Positions 8,654 through 15,666 of a DNA stretch of 43,344 bases are shown here, one piece after another. The stretch covers positions 1-43,344 of the forward strand of contig CAYNLG010000023.1 of assembly GCA_964397995.1 (NCBI GenBank). Direction: 5' to 3'. The stretch comes from CAYNLG01 sp964397995. GTDB lineage: Bacteria > Planctomycetota > Phycisphaerae > FEN-1346. The notes under the pieces were generated by a model. It ran no database searches, was not told where the DNA came from, and was given only the letters and a program-made list of their open reading frames with translations. The first letter of the stretch is position 1. Each line of letters starts with the position of its first letter. The position numbers and the translations under genes are program-made.

Positions 8654-10452
8654 CACATCCTCACTTCGGCAGGCGGTGGGTCACCCAGCGCGATGCGTGG
8701 CATTACGTGAGCCGCAAGGTACGGAATCGACGCCTGCGAAATGCCTCCCGCTTCGGGGCCCTTCGCGACGTAGCCTTCGGCCCAGACGTAGCTGTCCAGG
8801 CCGCGGGCGTAAAGTTCGAAGGCAAAAAGGGGCCACTTGTGGCCGGGCCAGCCGTCGGGCCAGGGGTGCCCCCGAAGAAACGCCCATGGCCACAGTTCCA
8901 GCGGCGCATCCGGACGGTCCAGGCCGTCTGCGACCAGAATGTCGACTTTGGGGCCCCGGCGCACGGCCGCTGCGCCCGTCGAGTGGGCCTGCGCCCCGGC
9001 CGTCCAACGCAGTACATACAGGCCGCCAACCCCCGCGTTCCGGGCCAGGGACGTCAGCATGCCAGTGGCCGAGAGACAGTCCATGCGACCATCGTCGAGG
9101 GCAGCCCTCAGGTCTGGTCGGTAGTCGTAGTTGGCCCACCCGCCGAAACGCTCATGCACCACGTGCTTTGCTTGGCGAAGGACGCTCAGGGTGTCGCCGG
9201 GGAGGCGCGCGGCGGCCTCCATCAACCGGGGGTCGAACCGCTCGTCCCAGCGCAAACCGGTATTCATCTCACCCCGGTAAAAGAGCACGTCCATCAGGGC
9301 TTCACGCGTACCCGGATCATGTCGCGCGTCGAACCGGCGAAGCACCTCGGCCATGGCGTCGAGGCAATCGACGGCCCGCAGCCGCCACAGCATGTTCGCC
9401 AGGTAGCTCTGGTCATAGGGGCTGGCGGCAGCCTCGTCCCAGAGGGCCTGGTGCTTGGCCGAGAGCACAGACCGGAGGCGGACAAAAGTGGCTCTCAGGT
9501 CAGGCGGCATCCAGCGGGCGGCCGGTACCGAGGCGGCACCTCCCTGGCGGGCGGTCATCTCGCCCGAGAGGCTCCTCTCGAGGTACGCCCGCCGAACCGA
9601 GAAAAGCCGTTCGGCTTGACGCTCGACCTCGAGCAGGTTCTCCGACATCGGCTTCAGAAGGCCCCCCACGGGCATACCGAAAGGCTTGGGCACCGTGCCG
9701 TCGGCCAGGACCTTCCACGCCGGATGGTCTCTGTGGTACAGGGCTTCGCAGCGGACCTGGAAGTCGAGCATGTCGCGCTGGTTCCCCACGAGGAAGGCGG
9801 TCCACCGGTGCAGGTCCGCCACGTGGGCTGTGGCGGCTTCGAGTTCGGCCGCCCACAGCGCCGTCCGCCGCCGGTCGGCCATCGCTGTGGCGTCGGCTAG
9901 CGACGCCCCACAGAAGCCGATCCAGATCGCTGATTGCAGTCCCCCCCCAGACGCGATGTCGGTGCCGGGATACCGTCCGGCGCGGATGGCGGCGGCCAGG
10001 TCGCGGCTCAGAACCGCCAGGCGCTCGGCGTTCTTCTGGGCCACGGCATTGGCGTCACGCAGAGCGCCGGTGTATTGCCGGAGGTCCGTCTGGAACCAGC
10101 GATACCGGGCGTGCAGGTCGTCCACGTCCAGCCGGGAGGCCAGCACCCACGTGGTGCGCATTCCCACGCCGCCCTGAGGGTCCGTCGGGAAACGGATCCG
10201 GTGATCGGCCTGTTCCAGGACCGGCGCCTTGGCACAGCTCTCGCCGTAGGGGTCGCGCTTTCCCAGGAGCAGGGCGCGGCTGCGCGTGGTCACGTCCGGA
10301 ATGAGGCGTAAGACCTCTGCCAGCAGCCGGTCGGGCTCCGCGGGAACGGACGCTCTTGCTTGGTCCCCGAGAAGGTCCCCGGGCGCCAGTAGCAACACCC
10401 CTAGAACGAGTCCCGCAACGGCACTTGGCCGTGCGGTTGCACGCTGCCCCAT
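8653..10452 (-). CDS. Secreted transglutaminase-like protein, paralogue 2
   Basis: The ATG at 10452 has GGAG 8 nt upstream and opens a signal peptide (GQRATARPSAVAGLVLGVLL), giving 599 residues; a longer frame to 10578 lacks a ribosome site. The N-terminal domain carries SRALLLGKRDPYGESC and GGVGMRTTW. The middle holds LSGEM, then WMPPDLRATFVRLRS, SPYDQSYLANML and EVLRRFDARH, all shared with the paralogues. The putative transglutaminase-like triad is C459 (GRMDCLSATGM), H490 (AQAHSTG) and D509 (LVADGLD). The C terminus ends in a LDSYVWAEGYVAKGPEAG element. It has its own promoter at 10602-10629, just 5 nt beyond the stop region of paralogue 3, and its stop overlaps the start of paralogue 1 (TGATG), suggesting translational coupling. 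Confidence 0.78.
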   Translation of the reverse strand: MGQRATARPSAVAGLVLGVLLLAPGDLLGDQARASVPAEPDRLLAEVLRLIPDVTTRSRALLLGKRDPYGESCAKAPVLEQADHRIRFPTDPQGGVGMRTTWVLASRLDVDDLHARYRWFQTDLRQYTGALRDANAVAQKNAERLAVLSRDLAAAIRAGRYPGTDIASGGGLQSAIWIGFCGASLADATAMADRRRTALWAAELEAATAHVADLHRWTAFLVGNQRDMLDFQVRCEALYHRDHPAWKVLADGTVPKPFGMPVGGLLKPMSENLLEVERQAERLFSVRRAYLERSLSGEMTARQGGAASVPAARWMPPDLRATFVRLRSVLSAKHQALWDEAAASPYDQSYLANMLWRLRAVDCLDAMAEVLRRFDARHDPGTREALMDVLFYRGEMNTGLRWDERFDPRLMEAAARLPGDTLSVLRQAKHVVHERFGGWANYDYRPDLRAALDDGRMDCLSATGMLTSLARNAGVGGLYVLRWTAGAQAHSTGAAAVRRGPKVDILVADGLDRPDAPLELWPWAFLRGHPWPDGWPGHKWPLFAFELYARGLDSYVWAEGYVAKGPEAGGISQASIPYLAAHVMPRIALGDPPPAEVRM

Positions 10453-10557
10453 GGATTGCTCCGGGTGCCGTGACCGTCCCCTCGCGGACCGGCACATCGG
10501 CCGGGCCAGCCCGTGGCAGGATGGTTCATGCGGGTGGGTTCTGGACCGTTCCGGGTG

Positions 10558-10595
10558 CTTCGCTCTGGACACCCCCATCGCCGAGCGCCGAGCAC
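10558..10595 (-). repeat. Conserved initial transcribed element, copy 1
   Basis: CTTCGCTCTGG (10558-10568) and CGAGCGCC (10582-10589) followed by AGCAC are also present downstream of the promoter of paralogue 3 (12588-12623). On the RNA strand CGCUC can pair with GAGCG to form a 5' hairpin. The intervening bases differ, so selection on the element is plausible. Confidence 0.5.
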
Positions 10596-10601
10596 ACTAT
10601 A

Positions 10602-10629
10602 AGGATACGCACAAGCCATTCCGAGTCAA
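10602..10629 (-). promoter_or_regulatory. Promoter of transglutaminase-like paralogue 2
   Basis: Minus-strand TTGACT (10624-10629), a 16 nt spacer, then TATCCT (10602-10607). It starts within a few bases of the end of paralogue 3 and has the same architecture as the promoter at 12632-12659. Confidence 0.6.
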
Positions 10630-10633
10630 GCAC

Positions 10634-12487
10634 TTACGGGGTGGCTGTCGGGCCCGACATGGTGCGTGTATCCGTGGCTGCGGCGCGCTGTGCTGCGTCT
10701 TTGTCCGGGGGGCCTTGGCGGGCCAACCGCGGCTTCAGGTGTGTCGCCAGGTACGGCACCGACACTTGGGCCAGCGACCCGGCTCGTGGGCCTGTGACCA
10801 CGTACCCCTCGATCCACACGTAGTTGTCGAGGCCGCGGCCGTACAGTTCGACGCAGAAGACGGGAAGCGACTGATACGGCCATCCCGCCGGCCACACATG
10901 CCCCTTGAGGTAGGCCCACGGCCATGGTTCCAGCCCGGCCCCGGGGCCGTCCAACGCATCCGCCGTCAGGACCTCTGCCGGGTCGGTGCCGGGAACGCCC
11001 ACGCCCGCGACCGAGTGGCCTTTGGGGCCCGTGGACCAGCGCAGCGAGTAGAATCCGCCGCAGCCCGCGTTCCGGGCCAGTGCCACAGCCATTCCGGTTG
11101 CCATGATGCAATCCATGCGGCCGGTATCGAGGGCCTCCGTGATTCGGAGGCTGGTCTCGTAGTTCTGCCACGTGCCGAAACGCTTGCGGACGGCCGCCCG
11201 GGCTTGGCGAAGGACCTCGACACGGTCACCCGTAAGGCCCCCGGCCACCTGCATCATCTCCGGATTGTACCGTTCTCCCCAGTCCATACCCATGTTGGGC
11301 TCGGACCGGTAGAAAAGCACATCCAGAAGGGCATCCCGATCCGGCTCGGGATGCCGGGCATCGAAGCGGCGGAGCACCTCCATGGCCGCCTCGGTACAGC
11401 CGGCCGCACGGAGCCGGAAGAGGATGTTCGCCAGGTAGCTCTGATCGTACGGCGACGTGGCCGCCGCGTCCCATTCCGCCTGATGCCGCGGAGATAGCTG
11501 CGCCCGGAGCCGGACAAACGTGGCCCGCAGGTCCGGGGGCATCCAGCGGGCCGCGGGAACGGCTTCGCAGCCGTCCAGCCGGACCAGGGCTTCGCCGGAA
11601 AGCGAAAGCTCCAAGAAGGATGAGGGCACCTGGAACAGCCGTTCCGCTTGCCGTTCCACCTCCAGGAGGTTCTCGGCCAGGGGCTTGACCAGTCCCGCAG
11701 CCGGCAAACCCTTGGGCGCCGGTCGTCCGCCGTCGGCCTCCACCCGCCAGGCGGGACTTCCCGGCCGATACAGAGCCTCGCAAAGGGCCTGGAAGGTCAG
11801 CATGTCCGCTTGGTTACGCAGCAGGAATGCCGTCCAGCGATGGAGGTCCACCAGGTGGTCCGCGGCCGCCACCAGCTCGGCGGCCCAGATTCGGGAGCGG
11901 GCGGCGTCACCGTCTGCCGCGGCGCTCATCAGGCCACGAAGGCAGAACCCGATCCAGGTCGTCTCAACGGTATGCGGATCAGGCATCGCAGAGGGAGGCA
12001 CATCATCCGTCTGCAGGGCGTCACGGACGTCGTGGGCAAGACGAGCCACGGTCTCGGCCCCGACCATGGCCGCCCGGTTGGCCTTGGCCTGAACGCGTCC
12101 GTAGTCCCGGAAGGTTACCTGGTACCACTCGAAGAGGTCGGCGGCCGACGTGTCGAGGCCGGTGGCCTTGGACTTCTCGGCGATCTTGCTCACTGTCCGC
12201 ATCCCGATGCCGCCCTCGGGGCTGCCCGGGATCTTGAGGGTCGTGCCTTCGAGTTCCTGGATGCCGACGCAGCTTGGCTCTCTGGCCAGGCTTCGTCTGC
12301 CCAGAAGGCGCAGTCTGGAGGCCGGCAGGGCCTTGGCGGCCGCCTCGTCCAAGGCCTGAAGCAGTTCCTGAAGGTCTCCAGCGGCGTGTTCTGGCTCCGG
12401 ATCAGCGCGCACCCAAGGCGCGGTTGACAGGAAAAGCAACAGCACGAGGAGCGCAGCCCGAAGCTGCACGGGTAGACGTTCCACCAT
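10634..12487 (-). CDS. Secreted transglutaminase-like protein, paralogue 3 (first in the cluster)
   Basis: The 617-residue product starts at the ATG at 12487 behind GGAGACCGG and has a clean signal peptide (VERLPVQLRAALLVLLLFLS, cleavage near VRA-DP). It shares the full architecture of its two downstream paralogues. First comes an N-terminal domain with LLGRRSLAREPSC and GGIGMRT. A helical middle follows (AARWMPPDLRATFVRLRAQL, SPYDQSYLANILFRLR, EVLRRFDARHPEP). The C-terminal catalytic-like part has C460 (GRMDCIMATGM), H491 (PKGHSVAG) and D510 (LTADALDG). The Cys-x30-His-x18-Asp spacing equals that of both paralogues and fits a papain/transglutaminase-like fold. The substrate is unknown. Upstream lie a strong promoter and a CRP-like palindrome. 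Confidence 0.78.
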   Translation of the reverse strand: MVERLPVQLRAALLVLLLFLSTAPWVRADPEPEHAAGDLQELLQALDEAAAKALPASRLRLLGRRSLAREPSCVGIQELEGTTLKIPGSPEGGIGMRTVSKIAEKSKATGLDTSAADLFEWYQVTFRDYGRVQAKANRAAMVGAETVARLAHDVRDALQTDDVPPSAMPDPHTVETTWIGFCLRGLMSAAADGDAARSRIWAAELVAAADHLVDLHRWTAFLLRNQADMLTFQALCEALYRPGSPAWRVEADGGRPAPKGLPAAGLVKPLAENLLEVERQAERLFQVPSSFLELSLSGEALVRLDGCEAVPAARWMPPDLRATFVRLRAQLSPRHQAEWDAAATSPYDQSYLANILFRLRAAGCTEAAMEVLRRFDARHPEPDRDALLDVLFYRSEPNMGMDWGERYNPEMMQVAGGLTGDRVEVLRQARAAVRKRFGTWQNYETSLRITEALDTGRMDCIMATGMAVALARNAGCGGFYSLRWSTGPKGHSVAGVGVPGTDPAEVLTADALDGPGAGLEPWPWAYLKGHVWPAGWPYQSLPVFCVELYGRGLDNYVWIEGYVVTGPRAGSLAQVSVPYLATHLKPRLARQGPPDKDAAQRAAATDTRTMSGPTATP

Positions 12488-12587
12488 CCGGTCTCCGGTG
12501 TGCCCGGGTTCGGGACCAAGGCACTGTGCGGCCCCCCCCGGGGCGCGTGGAAGGTTAGCGCTGGGGCAGGTCTTCTTTCAGTAGGGT

Positions 12588-12623
12588 CTTCGCTCTGGTC
12601 ACGCTAAGCCGAGCGCCAAGCAC
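12588..12623 (-). repeat. Conserved initial transcribed element, copy 2
   Basis: CTTCGCTCTGG (12588-12598), CGAGCGCC (12610-12617) and AGCAC (12619-12623) repeat the element seen at 10558-10595 and sit at the same place relative to the promoter. CGCUC/GAGCG pairing is preserved. Confidence 0.5.
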
Positions 12624-12631
12624 CCGTTAGA

Positions 12632-12659
12632 AGAATAGGCCGAAACAGGAGCTTGTCAA
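12632..12659 (-). promoter_or_regulatory. Promoter of transglutaminase-like paralogue 3
   Basis: Minus-strand consensus TTGACA (12654-12659), a 16 nt spacer, then TATTCT (12632-12637). The predicted start is near 12625, leaving a leader of about 138 nt before the ATG. Confidence 0.65.
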
Positions 12660-12701
12660 CCCCAAACATCGTGAAGCCATGGTTTTTGTAGAATCAGGTG
12701 T

Positions 12702-12719
12702 CTGTGACGGATGTCACAG
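12702..12719. promoter_or_regulatory. CRP/FNR-family-like palindromic operator
   Basis: CTGTGAC-GGAT-GTCACAG is a perfect 7 bp palindrome that contains TGTGA-N6-TCACA, the known CRP half-site pattern. Its centre lies about 85 bp upstream of the predicted start of the paralogue 3 transcript, near class I activator positions. It could alternatively be part of the 3' end of the TolC-type transcript. Confidence 0.5.
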
Positions 12720-12752
12720 CGCCTGGGTGGCGGCGCATGTGGCCGCAGGCGC
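12719..12752 (-). terminator. Hairpin downstream of the TolC-family gene
   Basis: GCGCCTG (12719-12725) pairs with CAGGCGC (12746-12752) and an inner GCGGC/GCCGC adds a second stem. It lies 3 nt beyond the stop at 12755. No T-run follows, so intrinsic termination is uncertain. Confidence 0.4.
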
Positions 12753-12754
12753 CC

Positions 12755-14452
12755 TCAGGGGAGGGCGTCCGCGAACTGGACGCGGTTGTACCTTAGCAGC
12801 GACCCCTTGGCACGCTCCAGGGCGGCCAGACTCCGCATGTACGTCGCGCGGGCTCGGACCTCACGCACCCGGGCCTCCGCCAAATCCCGCTGGGCCTCCA
12901 GGAGGTCCTTGACCAGGGCCGCCCCGGCCGTGACGTTGGCCTGCTGATCGGCCAATGTCTGGGCGGCCGCTTCGCGTGCGGCCCGCGTCGCGGCGATCTG
13001 TTCCTGGGCCGAGGTGACATCCCGAACGGCCTGGCTCACATCGAGCAATACGGCCTGCTTAAGGTCTTCCCGCTGGTGAGCCGCCCGGCCGCGCTCCAGG
13101 GCGGCCCGCTCGTGGGCCGCGCGACGGGCGCGGTTGCCCAGTGGCACCTCGAACTCGACGCCGGCCTGCCATTCGAAGAACTCGGTCCCGTAGCCCTCGT
13201 CGAGCGAGTTGCCGAGGCGCCCGTCCAGACCTCGCACGCCGTACCCGCCCACGAGGTCGACCCGCGGAAGGCGAGCGTTGCGGGCCACAGACTCGAGGAC
13301 CTCGGCCTGCTGGACCCGCGTATCGGCCGCAGCCAGCTCCGGCCGGAGCTTCATCGCTTCCGTCAGGCTGGCCGTCAGGAGGTCCTCCCGGGCCTGCGGC
13401 GGATTGGGCAGCGGAAGGTCCGCCGCCAGAATCAGCGTCGGGTCCGTCAGCGGCAAACCTGGGGCGCCCAAGAGCCGCTTGAGCCGGTCGCTGGCCTTGG
13501 TCCGCTCGAGGCGGGTCGCCAGAAGGTCCGCCTGGCGGGTCTCCACGGCACTGGCTGCCAGGCTGACCACCAAGTGTGGATCCTTGCCGGCCTCGTAACG
13601 AAGCCGCGCGATTCGGAGGTTCTCCCGGGCTGCCGCCAGGGCCTCCTCGACGGCCGCCACCGCCTCTTGGGCGACCGCCAAGTCCCAGTAGGCCCGTTCC
13701 ACGGCCAGGAGCGTGTCCATCAGGGCCGCCTCGAAGTCGGCTTGGGCAATCTGCCGGTCCAAGCGTGCCAGAACGATGGGACTTTGGGTCACACGCGGTC
13801 CGGCGTCTCGCAGAAGCGGCTGGGTCAGGGCCAAGCCGAGGGTCGTATCGTACTGCGGGTTCGGCATCACGAACGCGCTGTTCGACTCCAGGTACGTCCA
13901 GGCCTGCTCCAGACTGACCATGGCCCCCGTCGGCAGCAGCGACCCCAGCCCTGAGGCAAAGTCCCACTGCTTCGCGACCAGCGTGTTTGCACCCAGCAGG
14001 GCCGAACCGGCGTCCAACTTGGACCGGGCGGCCATGTTGCTCATGTACCACGTGGGATCGAACAGGGCCTCAGCCTCGTCAACGACCGTCTCAGCCATCG
14101 CCGGGCCGTACCGGGCCACCTGGACAGTGGTATTGTTCTCGAGGGCGCGACGAAGGCATTCCTCCAGCCGCAAGGGCACGGTCGCGGCGTCCCATGCCTC
14201 CGGACGGCTGTCCCCCGCGCCTCCGGAGACGCTGGCCGCGGCTTCAGCAACCTCACCCAGAGCTGCGAACTGCCGCCCCGATGGGTCGCGCCGGGCGGGA
14301 TTAGGCGGCGGTGCCATCCGATAGGACTCCAGGATCTGGCGCCCCGCCGCATCGGCACGAATGGCCGGATCGGTCGGTGTGCAGCCAGCGGCCAAGGCGG
14401 CCAAGGCCAGAGAAGCCCATGTCAGGGCGATGCGGCTGCCAGGTTGATCCAT
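12755..14452 (-). CDS. TolC-family outer-membrane efflux lipoprotein
   Basis: This 565-residue protein would form the outer-membrane channel of a tripartite export or efflux system. It begins at the ATG at 14452 with a lipoprotein signal ending LALAALAAGC, so C24 is the predicted lipidated residue. Two OEP-type repeats follow, each with a long coiled-coil hairpin: QIAQADFEAALMDTLLAVER with NLRIARLRYEAGKD in the first, and EQIAATRAAREAAAQTLADQ with AGAALVKDLLEAQRDLAEAR in the second. A glycine/aromatic strand GVRGLDGRLGNS lies between. No adaptor or inner-membrane pump is adjacent. The neighbours are a WYL regulator upstream and the secreted transglutaminase-like cluster downstream, so its partner is unknown. 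Confidence 0.88.
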   Translation of the reverse strand: MDQPGSRIALTWASLALAALAAGCTPTDPAIRADAAGRQILESYRMAPPPNPARRDPSGRQFAALGEVAEAAASVSGGAGDSRPEAWDAATVPLRLEECLRRALENNTTVQVARYGPAMAETVVDEAEALFDPTWYMSNMAARSKLDAGSALLGANTLVAKQWDFASGLGSLLPTGAMVSLEQAWTYLESNSAFVMPNPQYDTTLGLALTQPLLRDAGPRVTQSPIVLARLDRQIAQADFEAALMDTLLAVERAYWDLAVAQEAVAAVEEALAAARENLRIARLRYEAGKDPHLVVSLAASAVETRQADLLATRLERTKASDRLKRLLGAPGLPLTDPTLILAADLPLPNPPQAREDLLTASLTEAMKLRPELAAADTRVQQAEVLESVARNARLPRVDLVGGYGVRGLDGRLGNSLDEGYGTEFFEWQAGVEFEVPLGNRARRAAHERAALERGRAAHQREDLKQAVLLDVSQAVRDVTSAQEQIAATRAAREAAAQTLADQQANVTAGAALVKDLLEAQRDLAEARVREVRARATYMRSLAALERAKGSLLRYNRVQFADALP

Positions 14453-14518
14453 GGCGGTCTCGTCTTCGTCGGCGCGGGCCTGCGTGAAGCAGGCCGGTCG
14501 GTTCCCCCCGAAGCCGAC

Positions 14519-14547
14519 AATCTAGCGGTACAAGCTGGGTCGGGCAA
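14519..14547 (-). promoter_or_regulatory. Promoter of the TolC-family gene
   Basis: Minus-strand TTGCCC (14542-14547), a 17 nt spacer, then TAGATT (14519-14524). The leader contains a 7 bp hairpin GGCCTGC/GCAGGCC around 14477-14495. Confidence 0.5.
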
Positions 14548-14565
14548 CGAAAATGCGACGGACGG

Positions 14566-15537
14566 TCAGGTGGGGACGTACTGGGCGAGGGTCGCGCGCG
14601 TCATGGCCACAAGCCGGTCACGCAACTCGGGGGGATCGACGACCCGTACATGCGGCCCGTACCCAAGGACCCACCACACAATCTCGTCGAGCCCGTCGAC
14701 GGTTGCCTCAAAGTGAACCGAACCGTCGTCATCCCAGCGAACGGTCTGGGTACGGTGCCAGACGACTTCTGCGACGTTCGGACTCACCAACGGGCTGAAC
14801 ACCAGGTGGACGCGGTAGGTCGTGTCGCCCCGCATCAGCCGCCACGCGTTGCCCAGGTGGCCCTCAAGGGTCGGGTTCCCGGGGCGGCGGAAGTGTCGGC
14901 CCGCGGGCTCGACCGTCCGGAAACGGCCCAGCTTGAAGGTACGGACGGCCCGGTGGCGGGAGCTGCGGCCGATGACATACCACGCCCGTTCGCTGAACAG
15001 CAGCCAGTACGGGTCCAACCGCGTGCGGATCTGGCCCTTGTCGTGGAACGAGATGTAGACGCAGTCGAGGGACTCGTCGCGCGCGACCGCGCGGCGAACC
15101 TGCTCGTACGTCTGCTGGAGGGAGGCGTGACGGGCTGGGGCGGCCGGACGAACAGCCATGCGACGCAGAGTCGACCCTACGGCCGCCCGCACCGCCAAGG
15201 GCAGGGCGGACTCGATCTTGAGGGCCGCGTCCCGGGCAGGCTGGAGCAGCGGAATCCCGCCGGGGCGGCCCAATTCCGTGGCCAGGGCCACCAGCGCGAG
15301 CGCCTCGTCCAACGTCAGATTGATGGCCGGGAGCAGGGCGGAGTGGTGCAGCCGGTAGCCGTCGGCGTCGCGGTCGTAGAAGAACGGGATGCCGGCCTGC
15401 TCGATCACGCTCAGGTCGCGGTGGACGGTACGCCGCGACACGCCGCACTCGGCGGCCAGTTCGCGGGCATTGCGCGGGCATCCGCCCTGGAGGAGCGTGA
15501 GGATCTTGAGGACACGGTGGAGCCGTCCGACGTGCAC
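14566..15537 (-). CDS. HTH/WYL-domain transcriptional regulator (YafY-like)
   Basis: The likely start is GTG at 15537, with AAGAGG 6 nt upstream, giving 323 residues (HVGRLHRVLKILTLLQGG). A longer frame to 15612 would need a TTG start ahead of the -10 hexamer and is rejected. Residues about 5-60 form a DeoR-type winged helix (NARELAAECGVSRRTVHRDL then VIEQAGIPFFYDRDADGYRL). A WYL domain follows, with the variant core DPYWLLFSERAWYVIGRSS, and a C-terminal WCX-like part ends in VVWHRTQ and LGYGPHVRVVDP. WYL domains are known to bind nucleic acids or oligonucleotide-like ligands. The TolC-family gene lies 113 bp downstream on the same strand and has its own promoter, so it is a plausible target. 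Confidence 0.88.
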   Translation of the reverse strand: MHVGRLHRVLKILTLLQGGCPRNARELAAECGVSRRTVHRDLSVIEQAGIPFFYDRDADGYRLHHSALLPAINLTLDEALALVALATELGRPGGIPLLQPARDAALKIESALPLAVRAAVGSTLRRMAVRPAAPARHASLQQTYEQVRRAVARDESLDCVYISFHDKGQIRTRLDPYWLLFSERAWYVIGRSSRHRAVRTFKLGRFRTVEPAGRHFRRPGNPTLEGHLGNAWRLMRGDTTYRVHLVFSPLVSPNVAEVVWHRTQTVRWDDDGSVHFEATVDGLDEIVWWVLGYGPHVRVVDPPELRDRLVAMTRATLAQYVPT

Positions 15538-15579
15538 GCGGGGCCTCTTGCGGGTTCGTGGGTCGCGTCGGTTGGCGGG

Positions 15580-15608
15580 ACTATAGCCCTCTCGGGATCC
15601 AATCGCAA
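15580..15608 (-). promoter_or_regulatory. Promoter of the WYL regulator gene
   Basis: Minus-strand TTGCGA (15603-15608), a 17 nt spacer, then TATAGT (15580-15585), about 43 bp upstream of the GTG at 15537. It supports that start over the upstream TTG. Confidence 0.5.
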
Positions 15609-15666
15609 GCAAACGGAGCGCCCCCCACGAGGGCGGCCCGGACCGGTCTCAGGCTTGGATTGGCGG

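Noticed and set aside
9941..9948. 8-C tract inside paralogue 2 as a second frameshift
   Set aside because: The reading frame continues through it and conserved residues appear on both sides.
12532..12539. 8-C tract upstream of paralogue 3 as a phase-variable site
   Set aside because: It lies in the leader, not in coding sequence or in promoter spacing, so length change has no obvious effect.
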